DNA of 13,294 nucleotides, from contig FLMG01000988.1 in the NCBI GenBank assembly GCA_900088475.1, positions 216,808 to 230,101 of the forward strand. The letters are read 5' to 3'. Below, in pieces: positions 1-8,936 of this stretch. A model generated the notes under the pieces. That model made no database searches and had not been told where the DNA came from. It was given only the letters and a program-made list of their open reading frames with translations. This DNA is from Hyphochytrium catenoides (taxonomy: Eukaryota; Sar; Hyphochytriomycetes; Hyphochytriales; Hyphochytriaceae). The position numbers were made by a program, and so were the translations under genes. Position 1 is the stretch's first letter, and each line of letters opens with the position of its first letter.

Positions 1-584
1 TCGGACAGCGACTCCAAGGTGAGAGAAAGAATGTAGATATGATTTCCTTGTCGCGAACCAAGAGGTAGAAAGCTTGGTCCAACTCCGGCCGCTGGCTCCT
101 CCTCTCTCACTGTCTCTTTCTTCGTGTCCGGAGACTCAGTAGAACCGGGAGCCAAGGCTGTGGTCCTCTTAGCCCTGACGCTCAATAAGAGCTCGCCCCC
201 GTAGGATGCTTGCTGAATGGGCAGCCAGGCTTCCTCCGTCTCTTCAGTGCTTCTCAAATCGCAGAGCACCCAGCCCAGAAGCAAGGAGTCAGCCGTGGAG
301 GGACGTCGCGGTGAGTTCGCATAGACGAATAGTTTAATCTTGGGTTGAGTGGCTCGTAACGTCTTCCACTGGTCCAAAGGCAATCTCCAGAGTAGCTGCC
401 CGGAACCGTCTGTGGGCCAGAAGAGCTCCTTGCTGTTTATTCCCTTGCCCCAAACCCCCGGAGACGTCTCCTTCCGCTGGCTGCCAATCACAGCTTGCAC
501 CTTGATTGTCTTGCGTTTGAAGGTCTCCAAATCCTGCAGCCACCGAAGGCGCTTAACCACCACGGTAACCTCCATCTCAGCCAT
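1..584 (-). CDS. CEP120: CEP120-like centrosomal protein, N-terminal C2 region (partial)
   Basis: One uninterrupted minus-strand reading frame runs from an ATG at 584 off the left edge (194 codons visible); an in-frame TGA lies about 11 codons upstream of this ATG. The protein starts MAEMEVTVVVKRLRWL and reads as a beta-rich C2-like domain (roughly residues 4-130). I recognise the order of blocks in the CEP120 N-terminus (DUF3668 family): an ELxWxxxxxxL segment, then IKLFVYANS, a GWVLCDLRSTEE block that matches GYIVLDLRTAQET in human CEP120, and a WLPI...GELLLSV strand. A Pro/Glu-rich linker (about 135-165) follows, then the start of a second beta domain (HIYILSLTLESL). CEP120 acts at daughter centrioles in procentriole elongation and ciliogenesis. 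The rest of the gene lies outside the window. It is divergent from DPM1. The family call is recalled similarity, not a database match; another C2 protein remains possible. Confidence 0.72.
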   Translation of the reverse strand, partial: MAEMEVTVVVKRLRWLQDLETFKRKTIKVQAVIGSQRKETSPGVWGKGINSKELFWPTDGSGQLLWRLPLDQWKTLRATQPKIKLFVYANSPRRPSTADSLLLGWVLCDLRSTEETEEAWLPIQQASYGGELLLSVRAKRTTALAPGSTESPDTKKETVREEEPAAGVGPSFLPLGSRQGNHIYILSLTLESLS

Positions 585-1260
585 TCCTGACTCGTAGAAG
601 CAAGGCCAAAAAGGTCAGAATGGGCTTGCAAATGGCTTCGTCCAACCTAATCTCCCGCGACTTGCCTATCGTGCCATAACCCCAAGCCTACCATCGTTGC
701 ACTTGCCAGATGTAAAGCAGTGCCACCCATCTACTGCAGCATGACTAAAGATCTGAAGGTCTCAAGCCCTGCAGGTGCCTGCCAGGAGTTGTCACTATGA
801 TGCAGATTCACCCCGGCGCTGTGGAAGAGGCAGGGAAGTCTCTATAATGGCAGAGGATGAGAGTCCTTTCCGCGCTGTGAAGGCGGAGGCTGCTGCTTCG
901 GCTGAAACGCCATAACTCACCATTTTCAAATCTGACACGAGTCCCCGCCAAGAATCATCCATATTCCTAATATAGTAAGTATATGATGTCCCCTTATGAG
1001 AATTCGGTACACTGGATGATTGTTATCAGGAATCCTAGAGCTCTCAATTTTGACAGCTTCTGAACCGACAAGTGGCATCGTTGATGCTCCTTCTTTCCTG
1101 CTTGATGGACGATCTGATGATCTGTGATGGAGGCAGATCGGAGCAGGAGAACTCAGCAGTAGAGTCTGCAACAGCGCCGTTCCGTATTATCCGTGAAGAG
1201 TAAGGTCTACAGGCGGCTTGCAGTGAGCCTGAGGCTTGCTTACCATCTTACTATTTAACC
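585..1260. promoter_or_regulatory. Divergent intergenic region between CEP120-like gene and DPM1
   Basis: This 676-bp gap separates two head-to-head start codons (584 minus, 1261 plus), so it must hold both promoters and 5' UTRs. I see no convincing TATA box or conserved coding block. Two open frames were inspected: a minus frame at 926-1171 (81 codons) and a plus frame at 1054-1203 (49 codons, no ATG at its start). Neither resembles a known protein and they overlap antisense, so I leave both uncalled. The DPM1 ATG context is TTTAACCATGG, with C at -1 and A at -3. Confidence 0.55.
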
Positions 1261-2577
<1,317 letters not shown>

Positions 2578-2677
2578 CTCGCGTCCCTTCTTTCCAAAAA
2601 GCACTGCTACCTATCCACTTAGATTCTTCCTCTACACTTTGATCCGTAAGACCTTTCTGCTCATCCGTTGATAGCAG

Positions 2678-2683
2678 AATAAA
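2678..2683 (+). terminator. Candidate poly(A) signal for DPM1
   Basis: A canonical AATAAA lies about 100 nt after the DPM1 stop codon, a usual distance for a 3' UTR signal. It implies that the DPM1 transcript ends before the exon-like ORF at 2730. Many protists do not require AATAAA, so this is a reasonable but unproven assignment. Confidence 0.45.
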
Positions 2684-2729
2684 TCTCACTAGTGAGGGCA
2701 TAGGCGCCCAATGTTACGGTCTTCCATAG

Positions 2730-2900
2730 CTGCCCGCTGAGTTAGGAGCAAAATCCTGGCAGCAAGCTGAAGTGGCAGTAAGAGCCGAGGACTTGGCAAC
2801 TATTAGAAGTATCTCTTTTGCCCTGCAGATCGTCCGCTATCGCCTCTACGAGACGTCAACCCTCCAGGAAGAGCTAGATCTTCGCGATCGCCTCTCCTAG
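2730..2900 (+). other. Unidentified exon-like ORF without ATG (56 codons), possible terminal exon or small gene
   Basis: This frame follows directly after a potential acceptor (TCTTCCATAG, ending 2729) and runs 56 codons to a TAG at 2898-2900 without a methionine codon. The peptide looks like a real, helix-prone protein tail rather than noise: it includes SWQQAEVAVRAEDLATIRS and then RYRLYETSTLQEELDLRDRL, with alternating charge and hydrophobics. I do not recognise the family. No upstream exon is evident: the only nearby ATG (2711) opens a different frame (MLRSSIAAR, then TGA) and would join this frame only with a one-base shift. It sits downstream of the DPM1 poly(A) signal. Options: the last exon of an undetected small gene, an alternative DPM1 3' exon, a decayed gene fragment, a sequence error near 2729, or chance. 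Confidence 0.35.
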
Positions 2901-3297
2901 ATAGTGCAGCCAGCTGCACAGAATGAGCTTCATTCATCCATCAAATCATGGACCAAACCGATGACCTGAAGATTTGTTAGCCGTTAACGAGTCTTCGGAT
3001 CCGGACGATGATTGGGCTGACAAGGGGGATCGGGGTGCTTGCATATGATAGGGGTAGTGGAGGCTATCCCCACGGTTAGAATACTAAAAGGAAGAGGCTT
3101 TGAGGTGAGAGTCGTCAGTATGGTGGGGGTCGTGGGCTTGTAAGTACGGAGACTAAGAATGAAGACAGAAAAGAAAAGAGCGAAAACGAGAGCACAATAG
3201 GATAGAGAGAGAAAGAGAGAGAGACAGAGAAAGACAGAGACCAAGAGAGAGCGCGAGAGAGAGAGAGACTGAGAGAGAGAGACCGAGAGAGAGAGAG

Positions 3298-3331
<34 letters not shown>

Positions 3332-3701
3332 GGGTTACAACCCATCCAACGATGGAAAGCGAGGAAACTGAAACTTTTGATACCGTCATAGTTCTCTCTC
3401 CCTTGTGGACGCAGTGCGGTGGGATCGTGGGAGCTGATCTGATTCGTTCCCCATCTACTAGCTAGCATAGAACATTGCGTCAGGGTGGACATAACTGCTT
3501 GTGCAGTGGCACATCTACCACCTTCTCTCTCTTCCTCTCTCTTTTCGCAGTTCTATATTCCTCGTTCTCAGGTCCGCCTATTCGTCTGGCGTCTGAGCTC
3601 CTTCACTTAATAAATAGTTTCGAGCTCTGCGAGAAGGAAAGAGAATCTCTTCTCAATATCTATTGAGACAACGGCCGGAGATCTTCAACAAGCAGACAGC
3701 C
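2901..3701 (+). promoter_or_regulatory. Upstream region of the phospholipase D gene
   Basis: No gene is evident. The region holds the large GA tract (3201-3330), a CT-rich patch at about 3522-3546 and an AT-rich TTAATAAATAG at about 3606-3616. The last lies some 90 nt before the PLD start codon and might act as a TATA-like element. The Ser/Leu-repeat open frames on the minus strand here are translations of the GA microsatellite. Confidence 0.4.
3201..3330 (+). repeat. (GA)n microsatellite with higher-order interruptions
   Basis: About 130 bp of nearly pure GA dinucleotide on the plus strand, ending in a perfect run of 30 nt. Interruptions (GAC, ACTG, ACCG) recur at near-regular spacing between 3260 and 3305, giving a higher-order unit of roughly 28 nt and suggesting local tandem duplication on top of slippage. 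It lies about 370 bp upstream of the PLD start codon. Confidence 0.9.
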
Positions 3702-6375
3702 ATGGCGCCTTTAGCAGGAAAGATCGACATTCACATCATTGAAGCGAGGAACTTGCCCAATAAAGGCTTGGTGCGCACGTCAGACCCTTACGTCGTGGTC
3801 TGGGCTGGAGATCAACGTCTTGCGTACACCGAGATTGTCTATAACAATGTCACCAACCCGCGATGGGACACGCGTTTTGATAATGTAGACATCTCTGCCG
3901 ATCACATTGAGAACATCGAGGTAGAAGTTTGCGATCAAATTGTATGTATGAAGGACATGGACATGGGCAAGCTCCTTATCCCGGCTGAAGACTTAGCCCG
4001 CGGCGAGGAGATCGGCGGGTGGTTCAAAGTCAATAAGACGGGCGGAGAGATCAATCTGACAATGAAATATACACCTGTGGAGGCGCTTCCCTCAAACCAA
4101 GAGGTAAGCTTAGGCTTCTCTCAGAGCTGCGTGAGGTTTATGGAAACTCGTAGAGAGTGTCATAGTAGATAGTGCTTGAGAGGTGCATCGCGGTTGATCA
4201 GGAGTCACCTGAGCTCAGTCTTTAGGTTAACGGTAGAGAGAGAGAGGAAGTCCTAACACTAGCGGAAGAACAGCCATGTAACTCAGTTTGTACCTCCCTA
4301 GATCTCGAATAGCTACTTCCCGGTGCACCACGGGTGTCGGGTCACCCTGTACCAAGATGCTCACCAACACGCAGACGGTCTTCCGACTATTCGCTTCAGC
4401 AGTGGTGACGTCTACCGCCAGAAGAGCTGTTGGGACGACTGTTACGCCTCATTGAAGGAAGCTACAAGGTTTATCTACATTACTGGTTGGTCCGTCTGGC
4501 CCTCTCTTACCATGGTGAGGAATGGAGAGAGTCACAGTGAGACTCTTGGAGAGCTTTTGAAGCGCAAGGCCGACCAGGGAGTGGACGTAAAGATCATGGT
4601 CTGGGACGAGCAGACCTCCAATATGTTTAACCGTTCGGGACTGATGATGACTCATGATGAAGAGTGCGACACATACTTTGCCAACTCTAAAGTTAGCTTT
4701 GCCAAGGTTAGTAGGTCTCACGCTAATGTTACGTCTCCTCCTTCCGTCCTTCTGTCCACAGACTCCCGCTTTATCTACTAGTGTCTCTTTCTACACCGTT
4801 GCTCTCTTGGTCAGGTTTTCACCATATTACTCCGAGATGCACGTAACACTTTGCTAATTTTAATATCTTTCTTTCTCCTCCCGCCCTCACAAGGTCGCCC
4901 GTGGACGAGACTCGACCAATGCCCTTCTCTCTGCAGTGGGCGTGCTTTTCACTCATCATCAAAAGACGGTGATCTGTGATGCGGAGAGTCGCGACCCTTC
5001 ACGGCGTCGGGTCATATCCTACGTGGGAGGCCTCGACCTTACTGACGGGCGGTATGACGACGCAAGCCACCCTCTCTTCCGCACGTTGAAGACGGTGCAC
5101 AAGGAAGACTTCCACCAGGCATGCGTGCAGGTCGTAAAGGGAGAAGAGATCACTGCACCTTTTGGTCCCCGTGAGCCTTGGCATGATATCCACGGCAAGT
5201 TCGAGGGCAGTATTGCCCGGGATGTCTTTACCAACTTCATTGAGAGGTGGAGAAAGCAAGTCCATCGGCAGGCGAAGACACTAATCAACCTGGACGGTGA
5301 TCACAGCTTCCTTTCGGCTGAGGAAGAACGGGTTTACGAGCTGGGAAACAAAGAGACATGGAGCTGTCAGCTCTTCCGCTCTATTGATGCCAGAAGCGCA
5401 GAGTTCAGCCGCTCGACCGCCAATCTCTTCAGTAAGAAGGGCCGGTTTGTGGATGCAGGAATCCACAAGGCGTATATCCATCACATTAGAAGGGCTAAGC
5501 GGTTTATCTACATAGAGAACCAGTACTTCCTAGGCAGCTCGCACTTGTGGAACCACCCCATGAAGGGCGCTGACCATCTTATTCCAGCCACACTGGTAAA
5601 CAAGATTCTCTCCAAGATCAAGAAGAGACAGAGATTCACAGTATACATTGTGGTTCCTCTCTATCCTGAGGGTGATCCGTACAGCACTTCGGTGCAGCAA
5701 ATTTTGCACTGGCAGTGGCAGACAATTGCTATGATTTACAGGAAAATTGCCGAAGGGCTGGCACAAGCTGGGCTGAATCATCACCCAACAGAGTACCTTA
5801 TGGTCTTCGCTCTCGGCAACAGGGAGACAACAGAGGGCAACCAGGCCGACCCCAACCCACCACAGGGACTGCCAAGCAGGCTAGCTCAGACCCGGCGGTT
5901 TATGATCTACGTCCACTCGAAGATGATGATTGTGGACGATGACTTCATCATTTTGGGGTCTGCCAACATAAACCAGCGCTCTATGATTGCGACGCGTGAC
6001 ACAGAGATTGCTGTAGGCGCCTGGCAGCCGCATTATGACGGTGAACGCGGCGAAGTGACTGACTCTCAGATCCATGGCTTCAGAATGTCCCTGTGGGCAG
6101 AACATCTTGGAAGAGTAGAAGAGGCCTTCCGCAGGCCCAACAGCCCGGAATGTGTTCAAAGTGTGCAGCAGCTGGCCCAAGAGAACTGGAATCTCTACAG
6201 ATCAAACGAGGTCAGGGAGATGACAGGTCACCTTATGACCTATCCCTATGACGTCTCCCAAGCCGGCATCGTGAACTCTCTGCCAGGTTGCGTGAGCTTC
6301 CCTGACACCTCGGCTGCGATAGTACCTCCTAAGCCTGGCTCCGTGATGCGACAACTTGCACGTCTAACTATGTAG
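3702..6375 (+). CDS. PLD: C2-domain phospholipase D, plant alpha-like
   Basis: Three exons, 3702-4103, 4302-4706 and 4894-6375, all joined in phase 0, give 762 residues (plant PLD-alpha is about 810). The enzyme hydrolyses phosphatidylcholine and related lipids to phosphatidic acid and a free head group at membranes. An N-terminal C2 domain (about 4-130; SDPYVVV, NPRWDTRF, VCDQ) provides lipid binding. Two HxKx4D catalytic motifs are intact: His291/Lys293/Asp298 (in FTHHQKTVICD) and His610/Lys612/Asp617 (in YVHSKMMIVDD). Family landmarks include CRVTLYQDAH, YITGWSVWP, GGLDLTDGRYD, GPREPWHDIH, IYIENQYF (474-481), GSANINQRSM and QIHGFRMSLWAEHLG. The plus-strand ATG sits in a GCCATGG context and is the first in frame. 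No PX or PH domain is present, so this is the C2 class typical of plants and also found in some protists. Both introns (198 and 187 nt) lie before the main catalytic exon; the second ends in AAG. Confidence 0.96.
4233..4250 (+). repeat. Short GA run inside PLD intron 1
   Basis: A short GTAGAGAGAGAGAGG-type run on the plus strand inside the first PLD intron, about 50 nt before the acceptor. Here the transcribed RNA itself is purine-rich, the opposite of a polypyrimidine tract. Confidence 0.7.
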
Positions 6376-6429
6376 AGCGGTTTGGAGTCACGATGGAGAC
6401 AGAAACGGATGCTTTAAAACTCAAAAGAC

Positions 6430-6458
6430 GGAGAGGGACGGAGAGAGGGAGAGGGAGA

Positions 6459-6489
<31 letters not shown>

Positions 6490-6502
6490 CTGGAGAGAGA
6501 GT
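6430..6502 (+). repeat. (GA)n tract downstream of PLD
   Basis: About 70 bp of GA/GGA-rich sequence, purine on the plus strand, 55 bp after the PLD stop codon and probably within its 3' UTR. Confidence 0.85.
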
Positions 6503-6590
6503 GTCTCCGAAGGACTTTCAAAATATTGAAAAGGTTCTGATGTTCTCATTGCATATTCCTGATATAAGCGCAAATGGCGCCTTTATCTAT

Positions 6591-6596
6591 AATAAA
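6591..6596 (+). terminator. Candidate poly(A) signal for PLD
   Basis: AATAAA in an AT-rich setting (TCTATAATAAAAGATATTG) 216 nt after the PLD stop. It is the only canonical hexamer between PLD and MRTO4 on this strand. Confidence 0.45.
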
Positions 6597-6841
6597 AGAT
6601 ATTGTAATCTGGATCCGCTCCACGAACACAGAACCAGTCAAACATGGAAGGTAACGAACGAGTAGCAACCTCGAGCCAGGGAAGAGCCACGACCCAAGCT
6701 TCAGAAAGACTTCGTCTGCTGATCTAGTCTGAAGCTGCGTTTGCGAGCTCTGGACGCCAAGAACATACAGAGATCGCCATTGAGCCAGTGCTTTGGGAGC
6801 TGCCGGTTCAAGAGTAGCTCTTAGCTGCACAGTTAGAGATC

Positions 6842-8623
6842 ATGCCGAAGTCTAGGCGAGCAAAGATTGGTTGGTTAACTTTCTGCCTTGTCGACCTTGT
6901 CCCATCACTGCTAACAGCAACTGGGGTGTCTTCATTCTCCTGCCAGCTCCAAACCTCCATCTATCCCTTGCCTTGCTCTCATGCAATTGTCTCCCTCCAT
7001 TTCTGGGTCTTGTTAGCGTCTTCTTGTCTTCTTCGGCTTCAACTAATCTCTCTTATCAGTACATCTGAACAAGACCCAGAAGAAGGGTTCAACATTGAAG
7101 ACCACCCTGGTGGAAACCCTGAGAGAAGCTCTGGATGAGTACTCGTCAGCTTACGTGATTGAGTGCAATGACATCAGAAGCAACCACTTCAAGGAGATCA
7201 GAGCAGCTTGGACTGACAGCAAGTACGTATGGAGTGTATGAGCCTAACGGAAGTGACCAAGTGCTGAATGGTTAGGAGCAGATTACTGGGTAGTCAAAGA
7301 GAAGGAAATGGAAATTGAGAGATATCAACATGGAAAGGCATAACGAGAAACGTGATAAGAAGGGCAAGGAAGGGCCGCGGTGGTGGATGACGAGAGAGAG
7401 AAACACTTTCCATGGCTCCAATGCAGGGTCATTCTCATTCACTGCCACCGTAGGCTGCTCATGGGAAAGAACAAAGTGATGAAGGTCGCTCTTGGCCGCT
7501 CACCAGAAGAGGAGTTCCGGGAAGGGCTTTATAAGCTTGGAGAAGTATGTGTCCCTACTGGTTTTTATATTTTTTATATATATTCTTGCCTCTCTCTCCT
7601 GGTCTTCTCACAATCTGTCGATACTTGTATGTCTTTCGTCTCTCTGTCTGTCGCTGCTCCCCACCAATCCCCGCCAGTTCACACTTTCCTAATCACTTCA
7701 TTTTCCTTCAGGACTTAACAGGGAACACAGGGTTACTGCTAACCAACAGAGACAAGAGCGAGGTGGAGAAGTAAGAGAGAGGCCTTGCATATCTCTTCGG
7801 CCTGCATTTGCAATCCCTATATCCTCCTCCGGCTAACGCTGTCCTCCTCTAATTTGCCGGGCGGTCAACTATCTCTCTTCTAAATCCCCTTCATATGTTG
7901 CCCTTTGAGTTGGTAGATTTTTCATCTTTTCACTGCAAAGGAGCTCCGCTCATCCTTTTGCTGAAGCTCTGCAGTCCTCTGCGTTCCTATAATGCTAACC
8001 ATTCCCGTTAACCGCACAGGTACTTTAATGCCTTCGTAGTACGAGACTATCCGCGAACGAAGTACCCAGCATCATACGAGGTGAAGCTGGAAGCTGGCCC
8101 CTTAGAACACTTCCCAGCTTCACAGACAGAGCATCTGCGGCAACTGGGACTACCAGTGCAGCTTAAGAACGGCGTGATCCACCTCTTGGAGGACTACGTG
8201 GTGTGCAAGAAAGGAGACATTCTCAAGCCTGAACAGGCTAAATTATTGGTATATCTGCACCTCGGTCTCTCTTTTGTCGGGAGAGTGTCCCTGTCCATCT
8301 TCACACGAAGCCTTGCTGTGTCCCTGTCCATCTTCACACGAAGCCTTGCCTCTCTTAATCCACTGTTCTACTTCGAGTTAGCGTAGACTGCAAGAGTGTC
8401 TGTGTCCGAGCTTCATAACTTTCCTGCTGTCAGCTTTATGTTGTGGCAGTCTTCTCCGACGGGTTTCTAGTCTCGCAGATCATCTAACCCTTCGCCCCTA
8501 TCTGCTATGTGTCACGGACCATAGAGCCACTTCGGACATGAGATGGCAGAGTATCGGATCACGCTGCGTAGCTACTGGCATGATGGCAAGTACCAGAAGC
8601 TCAACGATATGTCTGAAGACTAA
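6842..8623 (+). CDS. MRTO4: mRNA turnover protein 4 homologue, 60S ribosome assembly factor
   Basis: Six exons, 6842-6869, 7060-7222, 7454-7544, 7712-7770, 8020-8248 and 8525-8623, with all phases consistent, give 222 residues (human MRTO4 is 239). The product is the nucleolar paralogue of stalk protein P0: it holds the P0 site on pre-60S particles until exchanged for P0. The start MPKSRRAK-VHLNKTQKKG lines up residue for residue with human MRTO4. Then come the L10-like domain (EIRAAW, GKNKVMKVALGRSPEEEF, GLLLTNRDKSEV) and the P0-type insertion domain (AGPLEHFPASQTEHLRQLGL, LEDYVVCKKGDILKPEQAKLL). The last exon encodes SHFGHEMAEYRITLRSYW and ends in MSED; the acidic tail is much shorter than in the human protein. 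Exon 1 carries only 28 coding nt. Introns are 190, 231, 167, 249 and 276 nt; the last holds a 33-bp duplication. The gene ends tail-to-tail with GCSH. Confidence 0.96.
8285..8349 (+). repeat. 33-bp tandem duplication in MRTO4 intron 5
   Basis: Two adjacent copies with a period of 33 bp (8285-8317 and 8318-8349, the second one base short). Each begins GTGTCCCTGTCCATCTTCAC and ends CACGAAGCCTTGC. The copies are identical apart from the last base, so the duplication looks recent. It lies wholly inside the last MRTO4 intron. Confidence 0.92.
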
Positions 8624-8725
8624 GGATGTGCAAGAGGAAGTGAAGCAACGATAAGTCAGAGTCGGGACGCAACGGGCTATACACGACCGGACAACAAAAC
8701 AGGTCAAGCAAGACTATTCATTCGC

Positions 8726-8731
8726 TTTATT
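8726..8731 (-). terminator. Candidate poly(A) signal for GCSH
   Basis: TTTATT on the plus strand is AATAAA in the GCSH sense, about 206 nt past the GCSH stop and only about 100 bp from the MRTO4 stop. If used, the GCSH 3' UTR would reach into sequence that MRTO4 transcripts probably also cover. Confidence 0.45.
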
Positions 8732-8875
8732 CTAGAAGAGGTAGCGCATGCACGCTTCGGCAAAGAGATCTGTTGGAAAGAGACCAAATGCGGTTTGACT
8801 CTGCAACATGAAATGATGGGCGGAGGATAGGGAATGTGTCTTGTGGATCGCTTAGTGCGCCCTAATCTTTAATCC

Positions 8876-8906
8876 GGAGGGAGAGAGAGAGAGAGGGAGA
8901 GAAACA
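8876..8906 (+). repeat. Short (GA)n tract in GCSH 3' UTR region
   Basis: About 30 bp of GA/GGGA, purine on the plus strand, about 30 bp beyond the GCSH stop codon. In the GCSH transcript it reads as a CT tract. Confidence 0.8.
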
Positions 8907-8936
8907 AGCGAGATGACATCTTCTGTATAAATGGAG

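Larger units (their letters stand above)
6376..6841. other. Intergenic region between PLD and MRTO4
   Basis: This 466-bp gap between two plus-strand genes holds a GA tract at its left end, an AATAAA at 6591-6596 and no recognisable coding block. The Arg/Glu-repeat frame starting at 6393 translates the GA tract and is not a gene. The MRTO4 promoter must lie in the right half; I see no clear core element. Confidence 0.6.
8624..8936. other. Convergent 3' gap between MRTO4 and GCSH
   Basis: This 313-bp stretch separates the stop codons of two genes that run toward each other. It contains no gene. It holds a minus-strand poly(A) signal at 8726-8731 and a short GA tract at 8876-8906. No AATAAA is seen on the plus strand for MRTO4. 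Confidence 0.6.

Noticed and set aside
926-1203. Short ORFs on both strands in the divergent promoter region
   Set aside because: Unrecognised, mutually antisense, no splice partners, and located where promoters and 5' UTRs are expected.
3115-3492. Minus-strand Ser/Leu repeat ORFs
   Set aside because: They are the antisense translation of the 3201-3330 GA microsatellite, in two frames at once, with no protein-like flanks.
4894-4936. PLD intron 2 ending at the CAG before 4936 instead of AAG at 4893
   Set aside because: Use of that CAG breaks the phase; the AAG acceptor keeps frame and gives the expected spacing before the first HKD motif.
6393-6665. 90-codon ORF after PLD
   Set aside because: It begins just after the PLD stop and is mainly Arg/Glu from the GA tract; better explained as PLD 3' UTR.
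6781-6840. GGTTCAAG motif suggesting a tRNA T-loop
   Set aside because: The flanking bases do not pair into a T stem on either strand and no matching D or acceptor stem was found.
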